Origin: an uncultured Acidimicrobiales bacterium
GTDB taxonomy: Bacteria > Actinomycetota > Acidimicrobiia > Acidimicrobiales > SHLQ01
Assembly (NCBI GenBank): GCA_937922235.1
Contig: CAKZVC010000037.1
Span: 1-64,000, forward strand
Length of the DNA stretch: 64,000 nt
Reading direction: 5' to 3'
Under the pieces are notes generated by a model. The model saw only the letters and a list, made by a program, of their open reading frames with translations. It searched no databases and was not told the origin of the DNA. The translations under genes were made by a program, and so were the position numbers. Below, piece by piece: positions 53,038-62,388 of this stretch; position 1 is the stretch's first letter; each line of letters begins with the position of its first letter.

Positions 53038-53904
53038 CTAGATGAGTGCCGGGCTTCGGCCCCGTTCGTTCTCATGGGCGGGCCGCCGCGTCCGAAACCA
53101 CTCGGCGATCGCTATTCCAAGCGGAGCGGACAACCAAATGCACACCAGAATTGCGCCGCCCTCGATGTTGCGCATCAGCGGTCCGAGGACAAAAAGCATG
53201 ACGCGGAAGAGCCAAAATGCGCCCCACATCGAGCCGAGGAAGCGAAACATCCAGACGCGATGCGCACCGATGTCGCCTGAACGTGCGGTTGTGGCCGTCT
53301 TGATCGCGCATCCGTACACAAAGAACGCCATCGTGAAGAAGCCGAGCATCGACCACACTCCGCCGTACGCCGAAACCGAGCTGTGCTCACCTGCGAGCAG
53401 AACTGCACAGAGCGTTCCGAGAGTCACGGCACCAAACGTGACCCGACCAAGGATCCGGTGCCGAGACGCGTTTGTGCCAGTGCCGGGTTTAGCCAGCTGA
53501 ACGTGTGCCAGCACAAACGCCAGACTGTTGAAGGCAATGTGCACGAACAGCAGCGACCGACGCAGGGTTGGGCCATTGGCGAATCGCTCATGGAAGGCGA
53601 CACCCCATGCCGGATGACTGTCGTAGTTGTCGGCGATCGAGCACGCGTTGTCCGGACAGGTGGCAAGAGCCGCCGGAAGCTCGCCTTGACTCGAGACACC
53701 TGCATTGTCGAGCAGATCGTAGATACTGACGAAAAACGCTATTGCGTCGCCCTGACCGCGCACGAAGTACCCGAGGTTCAACACCAGCATGAGCCCAATG
53801 CCAACTAACGAGAAACCTCGCCAGTTGGACACCTTCAGGCCATAGGCCAGCAAGCCCGCCCACACCACCAGCGCTCCATAGAACAGCAACGTTTCAACCG
53901 GCAT
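53038..53904 (-). CDS. Membrane protein, DUF2306-like
   Basis: 288 aa with about seven membrane helices. Middle signature (LFVHIAFNSLAFVLAHVQLAKPGTGTNASRHRILGRVTFGAVTLG, then DIGAHRVWMFRFLGSMWGAFWLFRVML) resembles DUF2306, with HR-L-GR between helices. The frame extends upstream without homology, so MPVETLLFYGALVVWAGLL is chosen as start. 16 bases after the two-helix protein gene on the same strand, so probably an operon. Function unknown. Confidence 0.72.
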   Translation of the reverse strand: MPVETLLFYGALVVWAGLLAYGLKVSNWRGFSLVGIGLMLVLNLGYFVRGQGDAIAFFVSIYDLLDNAGVSSQGELPAALATCPDNACSIADNYDSHPAWGVAFHERFANGPTLRRSLLFVHIAFNSLAFVLAHVQLAKPGTGTNASRHRILGRVTFGAVTLGTLCAVLLAGEHSSVSAYGGVWSMLGFFTMAFFVYGCAIKTATTARSGDIGAHRVWMFRFLGSMWGAFWLFRVMLFVLGPLMRNIEGGAILVCIWLSAPLGIAIAEWFRTRRPAHENERGRSPALI

Positions 53905-53920
53905 GTTTCCCCCGAACCTG

Positions 53921-54748
53921 TTAGCAACCTGATGAGTACGGCAGCGAACCCGCCGAACGGAACCGTTGCGGGTCTTCGCTCTGTATCTGCTTCCACCGAC
54001 GCAGCGCAGCCTTTTCCTCGGTCGACAGCGGTTGGCGGGCCGCCGCGCGACGCTCGATCTCACGCCAGTGAATTCTCGGTTCGGGGGGCCAACCCGTGCC
54101 TGCCGTTGGAGAGCCCGACGCGGTGAATGCGCGGGCCGTCGATCTGGCTGCTCTCGCTACAGTCGGCTGACGACGGTGGGCGTAGACCGACTCGCGCTTG
54201 TGGCGACCAGACACGTCAAGCGGCGAGAGAAACTCCTCCATAGGGACCTCGACGAGTTGGCGCTCCGCTGGAGCGGTGTGTGACTCCGACTTCCGCCGGG
54301 CTGCCATCACCCCAGCGACCGCAAACAATGCTGCTCCAACGATCGTCCCGAGAACCGCGAGCACCAACAGTGCGTCGACCCATCGATTGTTCGCTGTCTC
54401 GACCGGCAGCGCTTGCGTACGGTCGCCGTCCACGACGAGGACGTCAAGGGCGGTCGTACCTCGGTCGAATCGATCCGCCACATCGATGCTGACCGCTACC
54501 TCCGCCGTCGTAACGGGCTGCTGGTACTCAACGACAGCGATGTAGTCGCTAGCGATACTCGCCTGGGCTCGCACCTCGTCGATTCGAAGAATGGCGACGG
54601 TTTCGCTGATTCCGTTGGTGCGGGCGTCGCTATTGCGACGCACATCGTCCTGTAGGGCAACAGTAAAAACGAGAGACAGCGCGAAAAGCGGCGCACCAAC
54701 GAGCACGAGCCAGCCAATTCGATCGTTGGTGCTGGGTGCGCCTGCCAT
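53921..54748 (-). CDS. Two-helix membrane protein, unassigned
   Basis: 275 aa. Membrane helices at about 11-30 (IGWLVLVGAPLFALSLVFTVAL) and 150-175 (WVDALLVLAVLGTIVGAALFAVAGVMAARR), with a beta-rich extracytoplasmic loop between them that resembles DUF3592-type proteins. The C-terminal cytoplasmic tail is basic and polar. A TAAAGT box lies 5 bases before the ATG, which selects this start over a longer frame. Function unknown. Confidence 0.6.
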   Translation of the reverse strand: MAGAPSTNDRIGWLVLVGAPLFALSLVFTVALQDDVRRNSDARTNGISETVAILRIDEVRAQASIASDYIAVVEYQQPVTTAEVAVSIDVADRFDRGTTALDVLVVDGDRTQALPVETANNRWVDALLVLAVLGTIVGAALFAVAGVMAARRKSESHTAPAERQLVEVPMEEFLSPLDVSGRHKRESVYAHRRQPTVARAARSTARAFTASGSPTAGTGWPPEPRIHWREIERRAAARQPLSTEEKAALRRWKQIQSEDPQRFRSAGSLPYSSGC

Positions 54749-54753
54749 AGTCC

Positions 54754-54759
54754 ACTTTA
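54754..54759 (-). promoter_or_regulatory. -10 box of a leaderless promoter (two-helix membrane protein)
   Basis: On the minus strand TAAAGT is followed by 5 bases and the ATG. Confidence 0.5.
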
Positions 54760-54832
54760 CCAGGATGGATGTGCCCTGCGTCACAATACCGTTTCTTGGC
54801 CCTGAGAACGTGCCCGTCAAAGAACGCGAAAA

Positions 54833-54864
54833 GGCCCTGCCAGTGGCGGGATACCGGCAGGGCC
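54833..54864 (-). terminator. Rho-independent terminator of the dehydrogenase gene
   Basis: On the minus strand GGCCCTGCC and GGCAGGGCC form a perfect 9-bp stem (14-base loop) followed by TTTT, about 32 bases after the stop codon. The best terminator in the window. Confidence 0.8.
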
Positions 54865-54895
54865 CTTCCGAGCGTGTGCGCCGAAGCGCAGTGAA

Positions 54896-57415
54896 TTAGC
54901 CCTTCAAACGGGTGTTCTCCGGATCAAACGCTGAACCGGTGCCCACAACGGTGCATGGGAACAGTTCGTTCATGTACATGACCTTGAGCTGCGTGCCCGG
55001 TGCGGCGTGCTCGGCTGGCACGTAGCCAAGGAGCAGGTTCTTACCAACGCTTGGGCCGTATCCAGCGGTCGTGACACGGCTGACACGGCCATGGCTGTCG
55101 ACAATGCGCTCGCCATCGGCGGTCAGGATTGGCTCGTTGCCACCCTGCATCCAGCGCTTGCGGCCCTGACTGTCGGTGTTGTCATCGACGGTGAGAGTAA
55201 CGCAGTGGACTTCCGGGTCACCCGCTTCGCGAGCGGCCAAGTAGGCCTCCTTGCCAATGAAGTCAGCAGCCTTAACCTTCGGTCGGGCCAAGCCAGCCTC
55301 GAGTGGGTTGTACTCGCTCTCGAGCTCGGCGCCCATGAGGCGGTAGCCCTTCTCGATGCGACCGGTAACGGCGTAGACGCCCATGCCGGTCGGGCGCAGA
55401 CCGTGGTCCTTGCCGGCGTCCATGATTGCGTCCCACAGTGCTGGGCCGTTGTCCCAACCGGTGTAGATCTCCCAGCCGGTGTCGCCTACGTAGGAGACAC
55501 GGAAGAGGGTGCAGGCAATGCCGGCGATCTCGACGTTGGTGACCGAACCGTATTTGTTGCCCTCGAAGCTGAGATCAGCATCGGTGAGCTGGCTCAAGAT
55601 GGCCTCAGCGTTCGGTCCCCAAAGTCCGAGCGTCGTCGTGGTGCGGCTCAGGTTGGTGAAGGTGACCGACTCGTCTTCTGGAAGGTACTTCTTGATCCAA
55701 TACTCGTCACGGCCGCCGTCGAACGCGCCGGTCACGATGCGCACGGTGTCTTCGCCCGTCTGCATCATGGTGAGGTCGGAGTGGAAGCCACCGTCTTCGT
55801 TGAGCCATGGGGTGTAGGCACTGGTGCCGACGCCCTTGCACACCTTGTTAACGGCAAGCTTCTCGGCGAAGTCGCAGGCACCTGGTCCGGTGAGCTCGAA
55901 CACCTGGAAGGCGCTGAGGTCGAACAGGCCAGCGTTCTCACGCATGTTGAGGTGCTCGCCGTTGATGATTGGGCTCCACCAGCGGTTGTCCCATTCGACT
56001 TCGCGCTCTTCGAGGCCGTAGCGCTCGACGAGGTCGGCGTTGGAGGTGTACCACTGGGCACGTTCCCACACACGAGCCTGGAAGAACATGGCGCCGAGTG
56101 CTTCTTGGCGACTGTAGTACGGCGACTGCACGAGGTTGCGGCGGCCTTCCCACTGCTCTTGTGGGTGGACGATGCCGTAGGTCTTGATGAAGTGCTCGTC
56201 GGCGCGGCTCCAGATGTGGTCGTCGCCACGCTCTTCTGGGTAGAAGCGTGCCAGGTCAGAAGCATGTGGGTCGATGACGCGTGGGTAGCCGTAGGTCATC
56301 CACTCGGCCACAACCTGGGCCATGCCCGGGCCCTCCTTGACCCAAACAGCTGCTGCCGACCACAGGTTGCGAACCTCAACGGTTTCGCCGAGGCATGGCA
56401 TTGCGTCTGGAGTAAGCGAGAGCAGACCGTTGATGGCGTACTTGATCTCGGCGTCGCCAAGGAAGTCCATCAGTTCGATTGCGGTCTCCATCTGAGGATC
56501 GAAGTCCTCCTGGGTGAACGGCATCTCGGTTGGGGTGAGTGCTGCTTCTTCGTTCGATGGGATGTCGTCGGGGTGGTGCAGGATGGCGCGGTGACCGTAC
56601 GAGCCAACCTCCATCGAGCCTGACGACTGACGCTCGTAGCAGAACGTGTCCATGTCGCGAACGATCGGATAGCCAATCTCGTTGTTTGTCTCCGCAAGGA
56701 TGTCCATCGGGCCGACGTCGGCCATCTGGTGAACTGCTGGGACGAGCGGAATGGTTGCGCCGGCCATGTTGGCCACGCGGTTACTCCACACACCACAGGC
56801 AACGACGACGTAGTTGGCTTCGATCGTGCCGCGGCTCGTGACGACAGCGCTGACCTTCTTCTGGCCGTTCGGTGCGTCGACGGTTTCGACGTCGTTGACC
56901 TCGGTGTTCGCAAACACCTGAAGTACGCCCTTGTCCATAGCTTCGTTGCGGAAGAGGGTGCCGGTGTCGAGCGAGTCGACCACCGAAACGGTTGGGCAGT
57001 GGAAGCCACCCATGATGACCTCTTCGTTGATGAACGGAACGAGTTCCTTCACCTGTGCTGGAGTGAGGAGCTCGGCTTCAACGCCCCAAGCGGTTGCGCT
57101 TGTCATGCGACGGTTGAGCTCGTCCATGCGCTCCTGGGTCCGTGCAACCTCGATGCCACCGGAATCGACCGAACGGTCGAGGTCGCGGTACTGGTTGGCC
57201 GATTGGACACCGAGGAGCGCCATCTCCTTGTTGTGGTCGACTGGGAAGATGAAGTTTGATGCGTGGCCGGTCGAACCGCCGGGGTTCGGCAGCGGGCCCT
57301 TGTCGATGAGGACGATGTCGTCCCAACCAAGTCGGCTGAGGTGGCCGACGAGGCATGAGCCGACAATGCCGGCTCCGATGACGACCACGTTGGCCTTTGA
57401 TGGAAATTCGCTCAC
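54896..57415 (-). CDS. Dimethylglycine/sarcosine dehydrogenase-like FAD oxidoreductase with GcvT domains
   Basis: 839 aa. Demethylates an N-methylated amine, passing electrons to ETF and usually the methyl group to tetrahydrofolate. Order: DAO-type FAD domain (Rossmann VVVIGAGIVGSCLVGHLSRLG near 10-30; GGSTGHASNFIFP, whose His is the covalent-FAD residue in dimethylglycine oxidase), FAO_M segment (~375-430), GcvT domain (~435-720) and GcvT_C barrel (~735-830). GTG start with an SD-like AGGGG 8 bases before. The promoter shares the TGATATATCA element with etfB and gntR. The exact substrate (dimethylglycine, sarcosine or other) is unknown. A terminator follows. Confidence 0.88.
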   Translation of the reverse strand: MSEFPSKANVVVIGAGIVGSCLVGHLSRLGWDDIVLIDKGPLPNPGGSTGHASNFIFPVDHNKEMALLGVQSANQYRDLDRSVDSGGIEVARTQERMDELNRRMTSATAWGVEAELLTPAQVKELVPFINEEVIMGGFHCPTVSVVDSLDTGTLFRNEAMDKGVLQVFANTEVNDVETVDAPNGQKKVSAVVTSRGTIEANYVVVACGVWSNRVANMAGATIPLVPAVHQMADVGPMDILAETNNEIGYPIVRDMDTFCYERQSSGSMEVGSYGHRAILHHPDDIPSNEEAALTPTEMPFTQEDFDPQMETAIELMDFLGDAEIKYAINGLLSLTPDAMPCLGETVEVRNLWSAAAVWVKEGPGMAQVVAEWMTYGYPRVIDPHASDLARFYPEERGDDHIWSRADEHFIKTYGIVHPQEQWEGRRNLVQSPYYSRQEALGAMFFQARVWERAQWYTSNADLVERYGLEEREVEWDNRWWSPIINGEHLNMRENAGLFDLSAFQVFELTGPGACDFAEKLAVNKVCKGVGTSAYTPWLNEDGGFHSDLTMMQTGEDTVRIVTGAFDGGRDEYWIKKYLPEDESVTFTNLSRTTTTLGLWGPNAEAILSQLTDADLSFEGNKYGSVTNVEIAGIACTLFRVSYVGDTGWEIYTGWDNGPALWDAIMDAGKDHGLRPTGMGVYAVTGRIEKGYRLMGAELESEYNPLEAGLARPKVKAADFIGKEAYLAAREAGDPEVHCVTLTVDDNTDSQGRKRWMQGGNEPILTADGERIVDSHGRVSRVTTAGYGPSVGKNLLLGYVPAEHAAPGTQLKVMYMNELFPCTVVGTGSAFDPENTRLKG

Positions 57416-57460
57416 TGGGTATCCCCTGGGTTGTGCTCGTCGATGAGCCCGTACAAATTC

Positions 57461-57481
57461 TGATAGACGGCTGATATATCA
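57461..57481 (-). promoter_or_regulatory. GntR-type operator/promoter element upstream of the dehydrogenase gene
   Basis: On the minus strand: TGATATATCA, GCC, GTCTATCA, starting about 66 bases before the GTG start. Same layout as upstream of etfB and gntR. The second block includes the likely -10 (TATCAG). Confidence 0.75.
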
Positions 57482-57635
57482 GCTGTGTATCTCAAGAAGA
57501 CTAGAGGCGGTGACTGGTTCGCGCAAGCGCCAAGATCGTTCGCGCAGCAACAGGCGGCGGCGTTGTTGGCAACATCCTTTCGGCTTCGTCGTACAGGTTC
57601 CGGCGGTCCGACCAGATCACGGCTCCGCCAAGTCC

Positions 57636-57641
57636 TAGCAT
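57636..57641 (+). promoter_or_regulatory. -10 box of a leaderless promoter (first serine-hydrolase lipoprotein)
   Basis: TAGCAT ends 6 bases before the ATG. Confidence 0.5.
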
Positions 57642-57647
57642 GAGCGA

Positions 57648-58943
57648 ATGTCGTCTCGATTTGGTTCTCGCCATGCCCATCCGTTCTTGCTGTTGGCACT
57701 GCTTGCACTCATAGCCGCAGCGTGCGCGTCGAACAGCACCGACTCATCGACAGCGGCAGAGTCGACCACCACCGCTCCCCCAGAAACCACCGCCCCCGCC
57801 GAGGACGACAGCGACGGCGAGGAGCCCTCCTCGACAACCAGAGCAGAACCGGCCATCGACGACGAAGAAGTAGAGGCAGAGGCGGAGGTCGAGCAGGCTG
57901 ACGATGGTCCAACGGGCAAGGCCGGGGCGTTTGATGACGTCACACAGACCGTGGCGGACTTCGTTGGGTCGAAAGGACTCAACGGCGCAGGCCTTGTCGT
58001 TGTCGAGCGCGACAAAGGAGTCGTGTACGAACAGTATTTCGGCGACTTTGACGCCGACCGAATCAGCCTTATCGCATCATCATCGAAGATGATCTCCGCC
58101 GGCGTGCTCCTGCGCCTTGACGAGCAAGGCCTTCTCGATATCGACACTCCGATCGAACAGACTGTCGCGTGGACCGGCAATAACCCCGACATCACCACCG
58201 CTCAGCTCCTCTCGAACAGCTCAGGACTCGTTGGCCTCGGGCCAGATCTGTTGTACAACCCCTACTTCTGCCAATGGGGCGTCCCAGGCACACTGCAGGA
58301 CTGTGGCGAGACCGTCTTCTCCACGCCGAACGATGATGCGGACCAGGTAGCTCCCGATAGCGAATTCCGGTACGGCGGAGCACAGTGGCAGGTCGCCGGC
58401 GCTGTCGCAGAGCTTGTGTCAGAGAGGCCGTGGAACGAGCTGGTTCAGGACACCTACGAAGCGTGCGACGTTCCATCACTTGGCTACATCAGCCTCGGCG
58501 CAGTGCTCGACGGCACCCCGGGCTACCCGGTGAAGTTCGCTGGCGATCCAACGTCGGTTACCTACTCAGATAACCCAAACATCGAAGGCGGCGCACACAT
58601 CACCGCCCCCGACTACGCGAAGCTGCTGCTCATGCACCTTCGCGGCGGCATGTGCGGCGACACCCAGGTTCTCACCCAAGACTCGCTCGACACGATGCAC
58701 GCCGATCGAGTCGCCGCCGCCTACGACGGCGCAGCTGGTGTCGACACGGGCTACGGCATGGGTTGGTGGGTCGACCGCTCCACCGGCCGCATCAGCGATG
58801 GCGGAGCGTGGGGAACCGTACCCTGGCTCGATCTCGACGATGGCTACGGTGCGTTTCTTGTTATCGAAGATGACTCCTCAACAGGTCAAGAGCTCAAGGG
58901 CCAGATCGAGGAGCTCGTCGCAACCGCGGTTACCTCAAGCTAA
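57648..58943 (+). CDS. Beta-lactamase-like serine hydrolase lipoprotein, copy 1
   Basis: 431 aa. Lipoprotein signal (LLLALLALIAAAC, Cys26) and a long acidic Thr/Glu linker (27-92). The rest is a class C/serine-esterase fold: SxxK at Ser144-Lys147 (LIASSSKMISAG), a conserved PDITTAQLLSNSSGLVG loop, and DGGAWGTVPWLDLDD near the end in place of KTG/HxG. A clear YxN motif is not seen (YGGAQWQVAGA sits where it would be), so esterase or transpeptidase-like activity is more likely than beta-lactam hydrolysis. A closely related copy follows 7 bases downstream. Confidence 0.85.
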   Translation: MSSRFGSRHAHPFLLLALLALIAAACASNSTDSSTAAESTTTAPPETTAPAEDDSDGEEPSSTTRAEPAIDDEEVEAEAEVEQADDGPTGKAGAFDDVTQTVADFVGSKGLNGAGLVVVERDKGVVYEQYFGDFDADRISLIASSSKMISAGVLLRLDEQGLLDIDTPIEQTVAWTGNNPDITTAQLLSNSSGLVGLGPDLLYNPYFCQWGVPGTLQDCGETVFSTPNDDADQVAPDSEFRYGGAQWQVAGAVAELVSERPWNELVQDTYEACDVPSLGYISLGAVLDGTPGYPVKFAGDPTSVTYSDNPNIEGGAHITAPDYAKLLLMHLRGGMCGDTQVLTQDSLDTMHADRVAAAYDGAAGVDTGYGMGWWVDRSTGRISDGGAWGTVPWLDLDDGYGAFLVIEDDSSTGQELKGQIEELVATAVTSS

Positions 58944-58950
58944 GCCGCAC

Positions 58951-60114
58951 GTGACCATTACTCAGTACAGCACAGCGACTCAGCGCAGCACAGCGCGCTG
59001 TCGATCGCGACTCCGCCGTGCGTGTCTACTCTTTGGGACGCTGAGCGTGCTTGCAACTGCATGCTCGTCTCCCACGGAGGTCTCGGCCGCCGACAGAGCG
59101 AAGGTATTCGGCGAAGTCACCAATGCGGTCACATCGTTTGTCGATGAGGCGCAGCTTGACGGCGCCACCCTCATCATCGTCGAACGCGATGAAGGCGTCA
59201 TCTACGAAGAATACTTCGGAGCGTTTGACGCCGAGCGCGTGAGCCTTATCGCCTCAGCCTCAAAGATGATCTCGGCAGGGGTGCTCCTGCGGCTCCAAGA
59301 GCAACAGCTGCTCAATATCGAGGCACCCATCGAACAAGTCGTCGGCTGGGAAGGGAACAACCCAGATATCACTACCGCCCAGCTCCTCTCGAACAGTTCT
59401 GGTCTTGTCGGAATCGCACCCGACCTCTACTACGCGCCGTATGCGTGTCAATGGGAGTCCCCAGGCACGTTGCAAGCCTGCGGCGAAACCATTTTCACGA
59501 CCACTGACGATGACGCCGCCCAGACGGAACCCGACACCGGGTTTCGCTATGGCGGCGGCCAATGGCAAGTCGCCGGAGCCGTCGCCGAAACGGTGGCCGG
59601 AGAATCGTGGAACGAACTCGTACGCAAGACGTATGCAGCCTGCGATGTCTCGTCCCTCGGCTACATCAGCCTCGGTTCGCTCCTCGACGGATCATTTGTG
59701 TACCCAACCGCGTTTGGCGGTGACCCCACGTCCGTGGCTCCGTCCGACAACCCAAACATAGAGGGCGGCGCATACATCGCTGCTCCCGACTACGCGAAGC
59801 TTCTGCTCATGCACCTTCGCGGCGGAGTGTGTGGTGACACGCAAGTGTTCTCGCAGGAGTCGCTCGACACCATGCACGCCGATCGCGTGGCAGCAGCATA
59901 CGACCAACCCGGCGACACGGGGTATGGCATGGGTTGGTGGATGGATCGTTCGACCGGCCGCATCAGCGATGGGGGCGCATGGGGCACCATTCCATGGCTC
60001 GATCTCGACGATGGGTACGGAGTAGTGCTCGTGCTCGAGGATTCGGGAGCAAACGGGCAGACACTCAGGGCTGAGATCGAGGGGCTCATCGCACGAGCTG
60101 TCGTCGGCGAGTAG
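58951..60114 (+). CDS. Beta-lactamase-like serine hydrolase lipoprotein, copy 2
   Basis: 387 aa, paralogue of the preceding gene with long identical stretches (NPDITTAQLLSNSSGLVG, PDYAKLLLMHLRGGVCGDTQV) but without the acidic linker. Lipobox Cys at 38 (TLSVLATAC); SxxK in LIASASKMISAG. The chosen start is GTG 58951, 7 bases after the previous stop; upstream in-frame codons overlap the neighbour's frame and look non-coding. No independent promoter is seen, so it is probably co-transcribed with copy 1. The pair arose by tandem duplication. Confidence 0.85.
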   Translation: MTITQYSTATQRSTARCRSRLRRACLLFGTLSVLATACSSPTEVSAADRAKVFGEVTNAVTSFVDEAQLDGATLIIVERDEGVIYEEYFGAFDAERVSLIASASKMISAGVLLRLQEQQLLNIEAPIEQVVGWEGNNPDITTAQLLSNSSGLVGIAPDLYYAPYACQWESPGTLQACGETIFTTTDDDAAQTEPDTGFRYGGGQWQVAGAVAETVAGESWNELVRKTYAACDVSSLGYISLGSLLDGSFVYPTAFGGDPTSVAPSDNPNIEGGAYIAAPDYAKLLLMHLRGGVCGDTQVFSQESLDTMHADRVAAAYDQPGDTGYGMGWWMDRSTGRISDGGAWGTIPWLDLDDGYGVVLVLEDSGANGQTLRAEIEGLIARAVVGE

Positions 60115-60124
60115 CGTACGACCG

Positions 60125-61099
60125 ATGGCCGTACCGAATAGAACGCTGTCCAGCGGTGCCGAGATGCCAGGCATTGGCCTGGGTACGTTTGGGTCCGATC
60201 ACGTGTCCCCCGCTGCGGTTGCGAATGCGGTTCGCCTTGGGCTCGACCTCGGCTATCGACATATCGACTGTGCATCGGTCTATGGCAACGAGGCCGAGAT
60301 CGGCCAGGTCTTCGCTTCGACCGACGTGCCTCGCGACCACTTGTGGATCTCGTCGAAGGTCTGGAATGACAGCCATGATCGCGTAGCTGCGTCGTGTGAG
60401 CAGACGCTCCGCGACCTCCAGGTCGACTACCTCGATAACTACTTGGTGCATTGGCCATTCCCAAACTCACACGCCGCGCACGCCGACGTCGATGAACGCA
60501 ACCCCGACGCGGTTGCCTTCAACACCGAGGCCTACCTGGAGACGTGGGAGCAGATGGAGGGCCTTGTCTCGCGCGGCCTTGTGCGCCATATCGGAACCTC
60601 GAACATGACACCAGCGAAGTTCGATGCAGTGCTCCCTTCGATGGCGATCACGCCGTCAGTGAACGAGATGGAGCTTCATCCGCACTTCCAGCAGCCCGAG
60701 TTCATTGCGTATCTCCGAGACTGCACGATCGAGCCAATTGGCTTCTGCCCGCTGGGTTCACCAAACCGCCCCGAACGCGATCGAACGAGCGCTGACACCT
60801 CCCCAACCAAAGACACCGCTATTGCCGAGATCGCTCACAAGCGTGGCGTGCATCCGGCCACGATCTGCATCATGTGGGCGATCGCCAACGGACATACCCC
60901 AATTCCGTTTTCGACGTCCGAGCGAAACCTTGCATCGAACCTCGCAGCGGCGTCAGCCGAACCGCTGTCCTCCGAGGAGATCGCGATAGTGGGTGCTGCA
61001 GACCGCGATTGCCGACTCATCAAAGGCCAGGTGTTTCTGTGGAAAGACGGTCAGTCATGGACCGATCTTTGGGACATCGACGGCGTTATCGCGTCCTAG
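60125..61099 (+). CDS. Aldo/keto reductase
   Basis: A 324-aa NAD(P)H-dependent TIM-barrel reductase of the AKR superfamily. Catalytic tetrad: Asp and Tyr in HIDCASVYGNE, Lys in ISSKVWN, His in LVHWPFPN. N-terminal GAEMPGIGLGTFG is the first AKR signature. The C-terminal NADP-binding part is IPFSTSERNLASNLAAA. The start is set 10 bases after the previous stop and TAGCGT/TACGAC boxes lie just before it. It converges on the alditol-oxidase-like gene with a 4-base overlap, which hints at related polyol/aldehyde chemistry. Confidence 0.9.
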   Translation: MAVPNRTLSSGAEMPGIGLGTFGSDHVSPAAVANAVRLGLDLGYRHIDCASVYGNEAEIGQVFASTDVPRDHLWISSKVWNDSHDRVAASCEQTLRDLQVDYLDNYLVHWPFPNSHAAHADVDERNPDAVAFNTEAYLETWEQMEGLVSRGLVRHIGTSNMTPAKFDAVLPSMAITPSVNEMELHPHFQQPEFIAYLRDCTIEPIGFCPLGSPNRPERDRTSADTSPTKDTAIAEIAHKRGVHPATICIMWAIANGHTPIPFSTSERNLASNLAAASAEPLSSEEIAIVGAADRDCRLIKGQVFLWKDGQSWTDLWDIDGVIAS

Positions 61100-62328
61100 C
61101 CCACGTACTCTTCGAACCACTCGTTCGTGAACGTTCGGTTGGGATCCAGCGACTCGACGAGCTGCAGGAAGCGAGGGCGGTCGACGTAGGACGACATGTC
61201 GAACTGGCTCGGGTCGAACACCTTGCCCCAATGTGCTCGAGCGTCTAGGCCCGTAAGCGCGTTAGCGACATCTTGGGCGGCTGCATCAGCAGCGGCCTGA
61301 TCGGGCACCCACGTGAAATGCATGGCCATCGAGTCTCTGCCCGTGTGCGGGCTCATCCATTGCGTATCGCCAGCAACGGTCCGAAGCTCCGAGACCATCA
61401 TTGCGTCTTTGATCTTCCCCTCGATCGCTGCGAGGGCCTCGATCGCCTCAGCTGCATAGCGGCGATCTACGAAGAACTCCGATTGGATCTCATCACCGGC
61501 ACTCGGGGTGAAGTCGAGCTTAAAATGTGGCAATCGGTCGACTGCTGCCCCCGGCACACCAAGCTGATCAGTGCATGCCTCCGGATCGAGCTCGCGGAGT
61601 GGGTGTTGCTTGTCGGTGGCCTTCGCCAAGGCCTCCAGCACCGCGGCGCTTGCTCCAGGCATTGGCTCGTCGATTCGCGACTTCACCCAGAGTTGCTCGA
61701 TGTCGCGCCAGCGCGTGAACGCACTGACGCTGTAGCCGGCAGCGAACACGGCGTCGAAGTTTTCGATCATCGACCGGATGGGCAGGTCGTTGTACACGGT
61801 TTGCGTCACCTGGAATGCAGGCACGACGTCGATGCTCACTGACGTGACGAGCCCCAGGGCTCCGAGTGATACGACGGCGCCGCCGAATGCCTCATCACCA
61901 CGGGAGAAGTCGACGAGCTCCCCGGTGCCGGTCACCATCTGAAGTGAGCTGACCGCCGAGGCAAGGTTCTTGTTCGCGTCACCCGAGCCATGGGTGCCGG
62001 TAGCAATAGCCCCCGCTATCGAGATGTGCGGGAGCGACGCGAAGTTCGTGAGCGCCAGACCGAGCGGAGAGATCAGCTCGGCCAAGCGGCCGTACGTCAT
62101 CGACGCGTTGACGCGCACGCTGGTGCGGTCGGCGCTGAACTCGAGGAACTCGGGAAGTTGCCGAGTGTCGATGATCGTCGGGGCGTCAGAAATCCGGGTG
62201 AACGAGTGCCGACTGCCGAGCGCTCGCACCTTTGTTGCGCCGGCAATGAGCTCTTGTGCGTGGCTAAGCGAGGTGGGAGCCACGATGTTCTCGCCGTTGA
62301 AGGTGATGTTCCCGGCCCAGTTCTTCAT
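61096..62328 (-). CDS. FAD-binding oxidase, alditol/xylitol oxidase-like
   Basis: 410 aa, VAO/PCMH-type flavoprotein. NWAGNITFNGENI is the usual start of alditol (xylitol) oxidases. GSRHSFTRISDAP holds the His that links FAD covalently in that family. ATGTHGSG is the pyrophosphate-binding loop. The C-terminal ALO domain ends with AHWGKVF. Oxidises a sugar alcohol or lactone using O2, as inferred from the family. A TAGCCT box lies 6 bases before the ATG. The gene is divergent from gntR and could be controlled from the shared operator. Confidence 0.88.
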   Translation of the reverse strand: MKNWAGNITFNGENIVAPTSLSHAQELIAGATKVRALGSRHSFTRISDAPTIIDTRQLPEFLEFSADRTSVRVNASMTYGRLAELISPLGLALTNFASLPHISIAGAIATGTHGSGDANKNLASAVSSLQMVTGTGELVDFSRGDEAFGGAVVSLGALGLVTSVSIDVVPAFQVTQTVYNDLPIRSMIENFDAVFAAGYSVSAFTRWRDIEQLWVKSRIDEPMPGASAAVLEALAKATDKQHPLRELDPEACTDQLGVPGAAVDRLPHFKLDFTPSAGDEIQSEFFVDRRYAAEAIEALAAIEGKIKDAMMVSELRTVAGDTQWMSPHTGRDSMAMHFTWVPDQAAADAAAQDVANALTGLDARAHWGKVFDPSQFDMSSYVDRPRFLQLVESLDPNRTFTNEWFEEYVG

Positions 62329-62334
62329 TTCGAC

Positions 62335-62340
62335 AGGCTA
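62335..62340 (-). promoter_or_regulatory. -10 box of a leaderless promoter (alditol-oxidase-like gene)
   Basis: On the minus strand TAGCCT is followed by 6 bases and the ATG. Confidence 0.5.
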
Positions 62341-62388
62341 GTCGTCAGCGAAAGCCCGACTGGTGGCTCAACCGCTGCAATAGACGTC

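Noticed and set aside
55007-56623. 538-aa plus-strand frame inside the dehydrogenase gene
   Set aside because: Wholly antisense to a gene with clear DAO/GcvT motifs; high GC makes long shadow frames common.
58969-59006. Repeated CAGCACAGCG at the start of the second serine hydrolase
   Set aside because: Two short copies in coding sequence near a duplication end; no evidence of a mobile element or recombination site.
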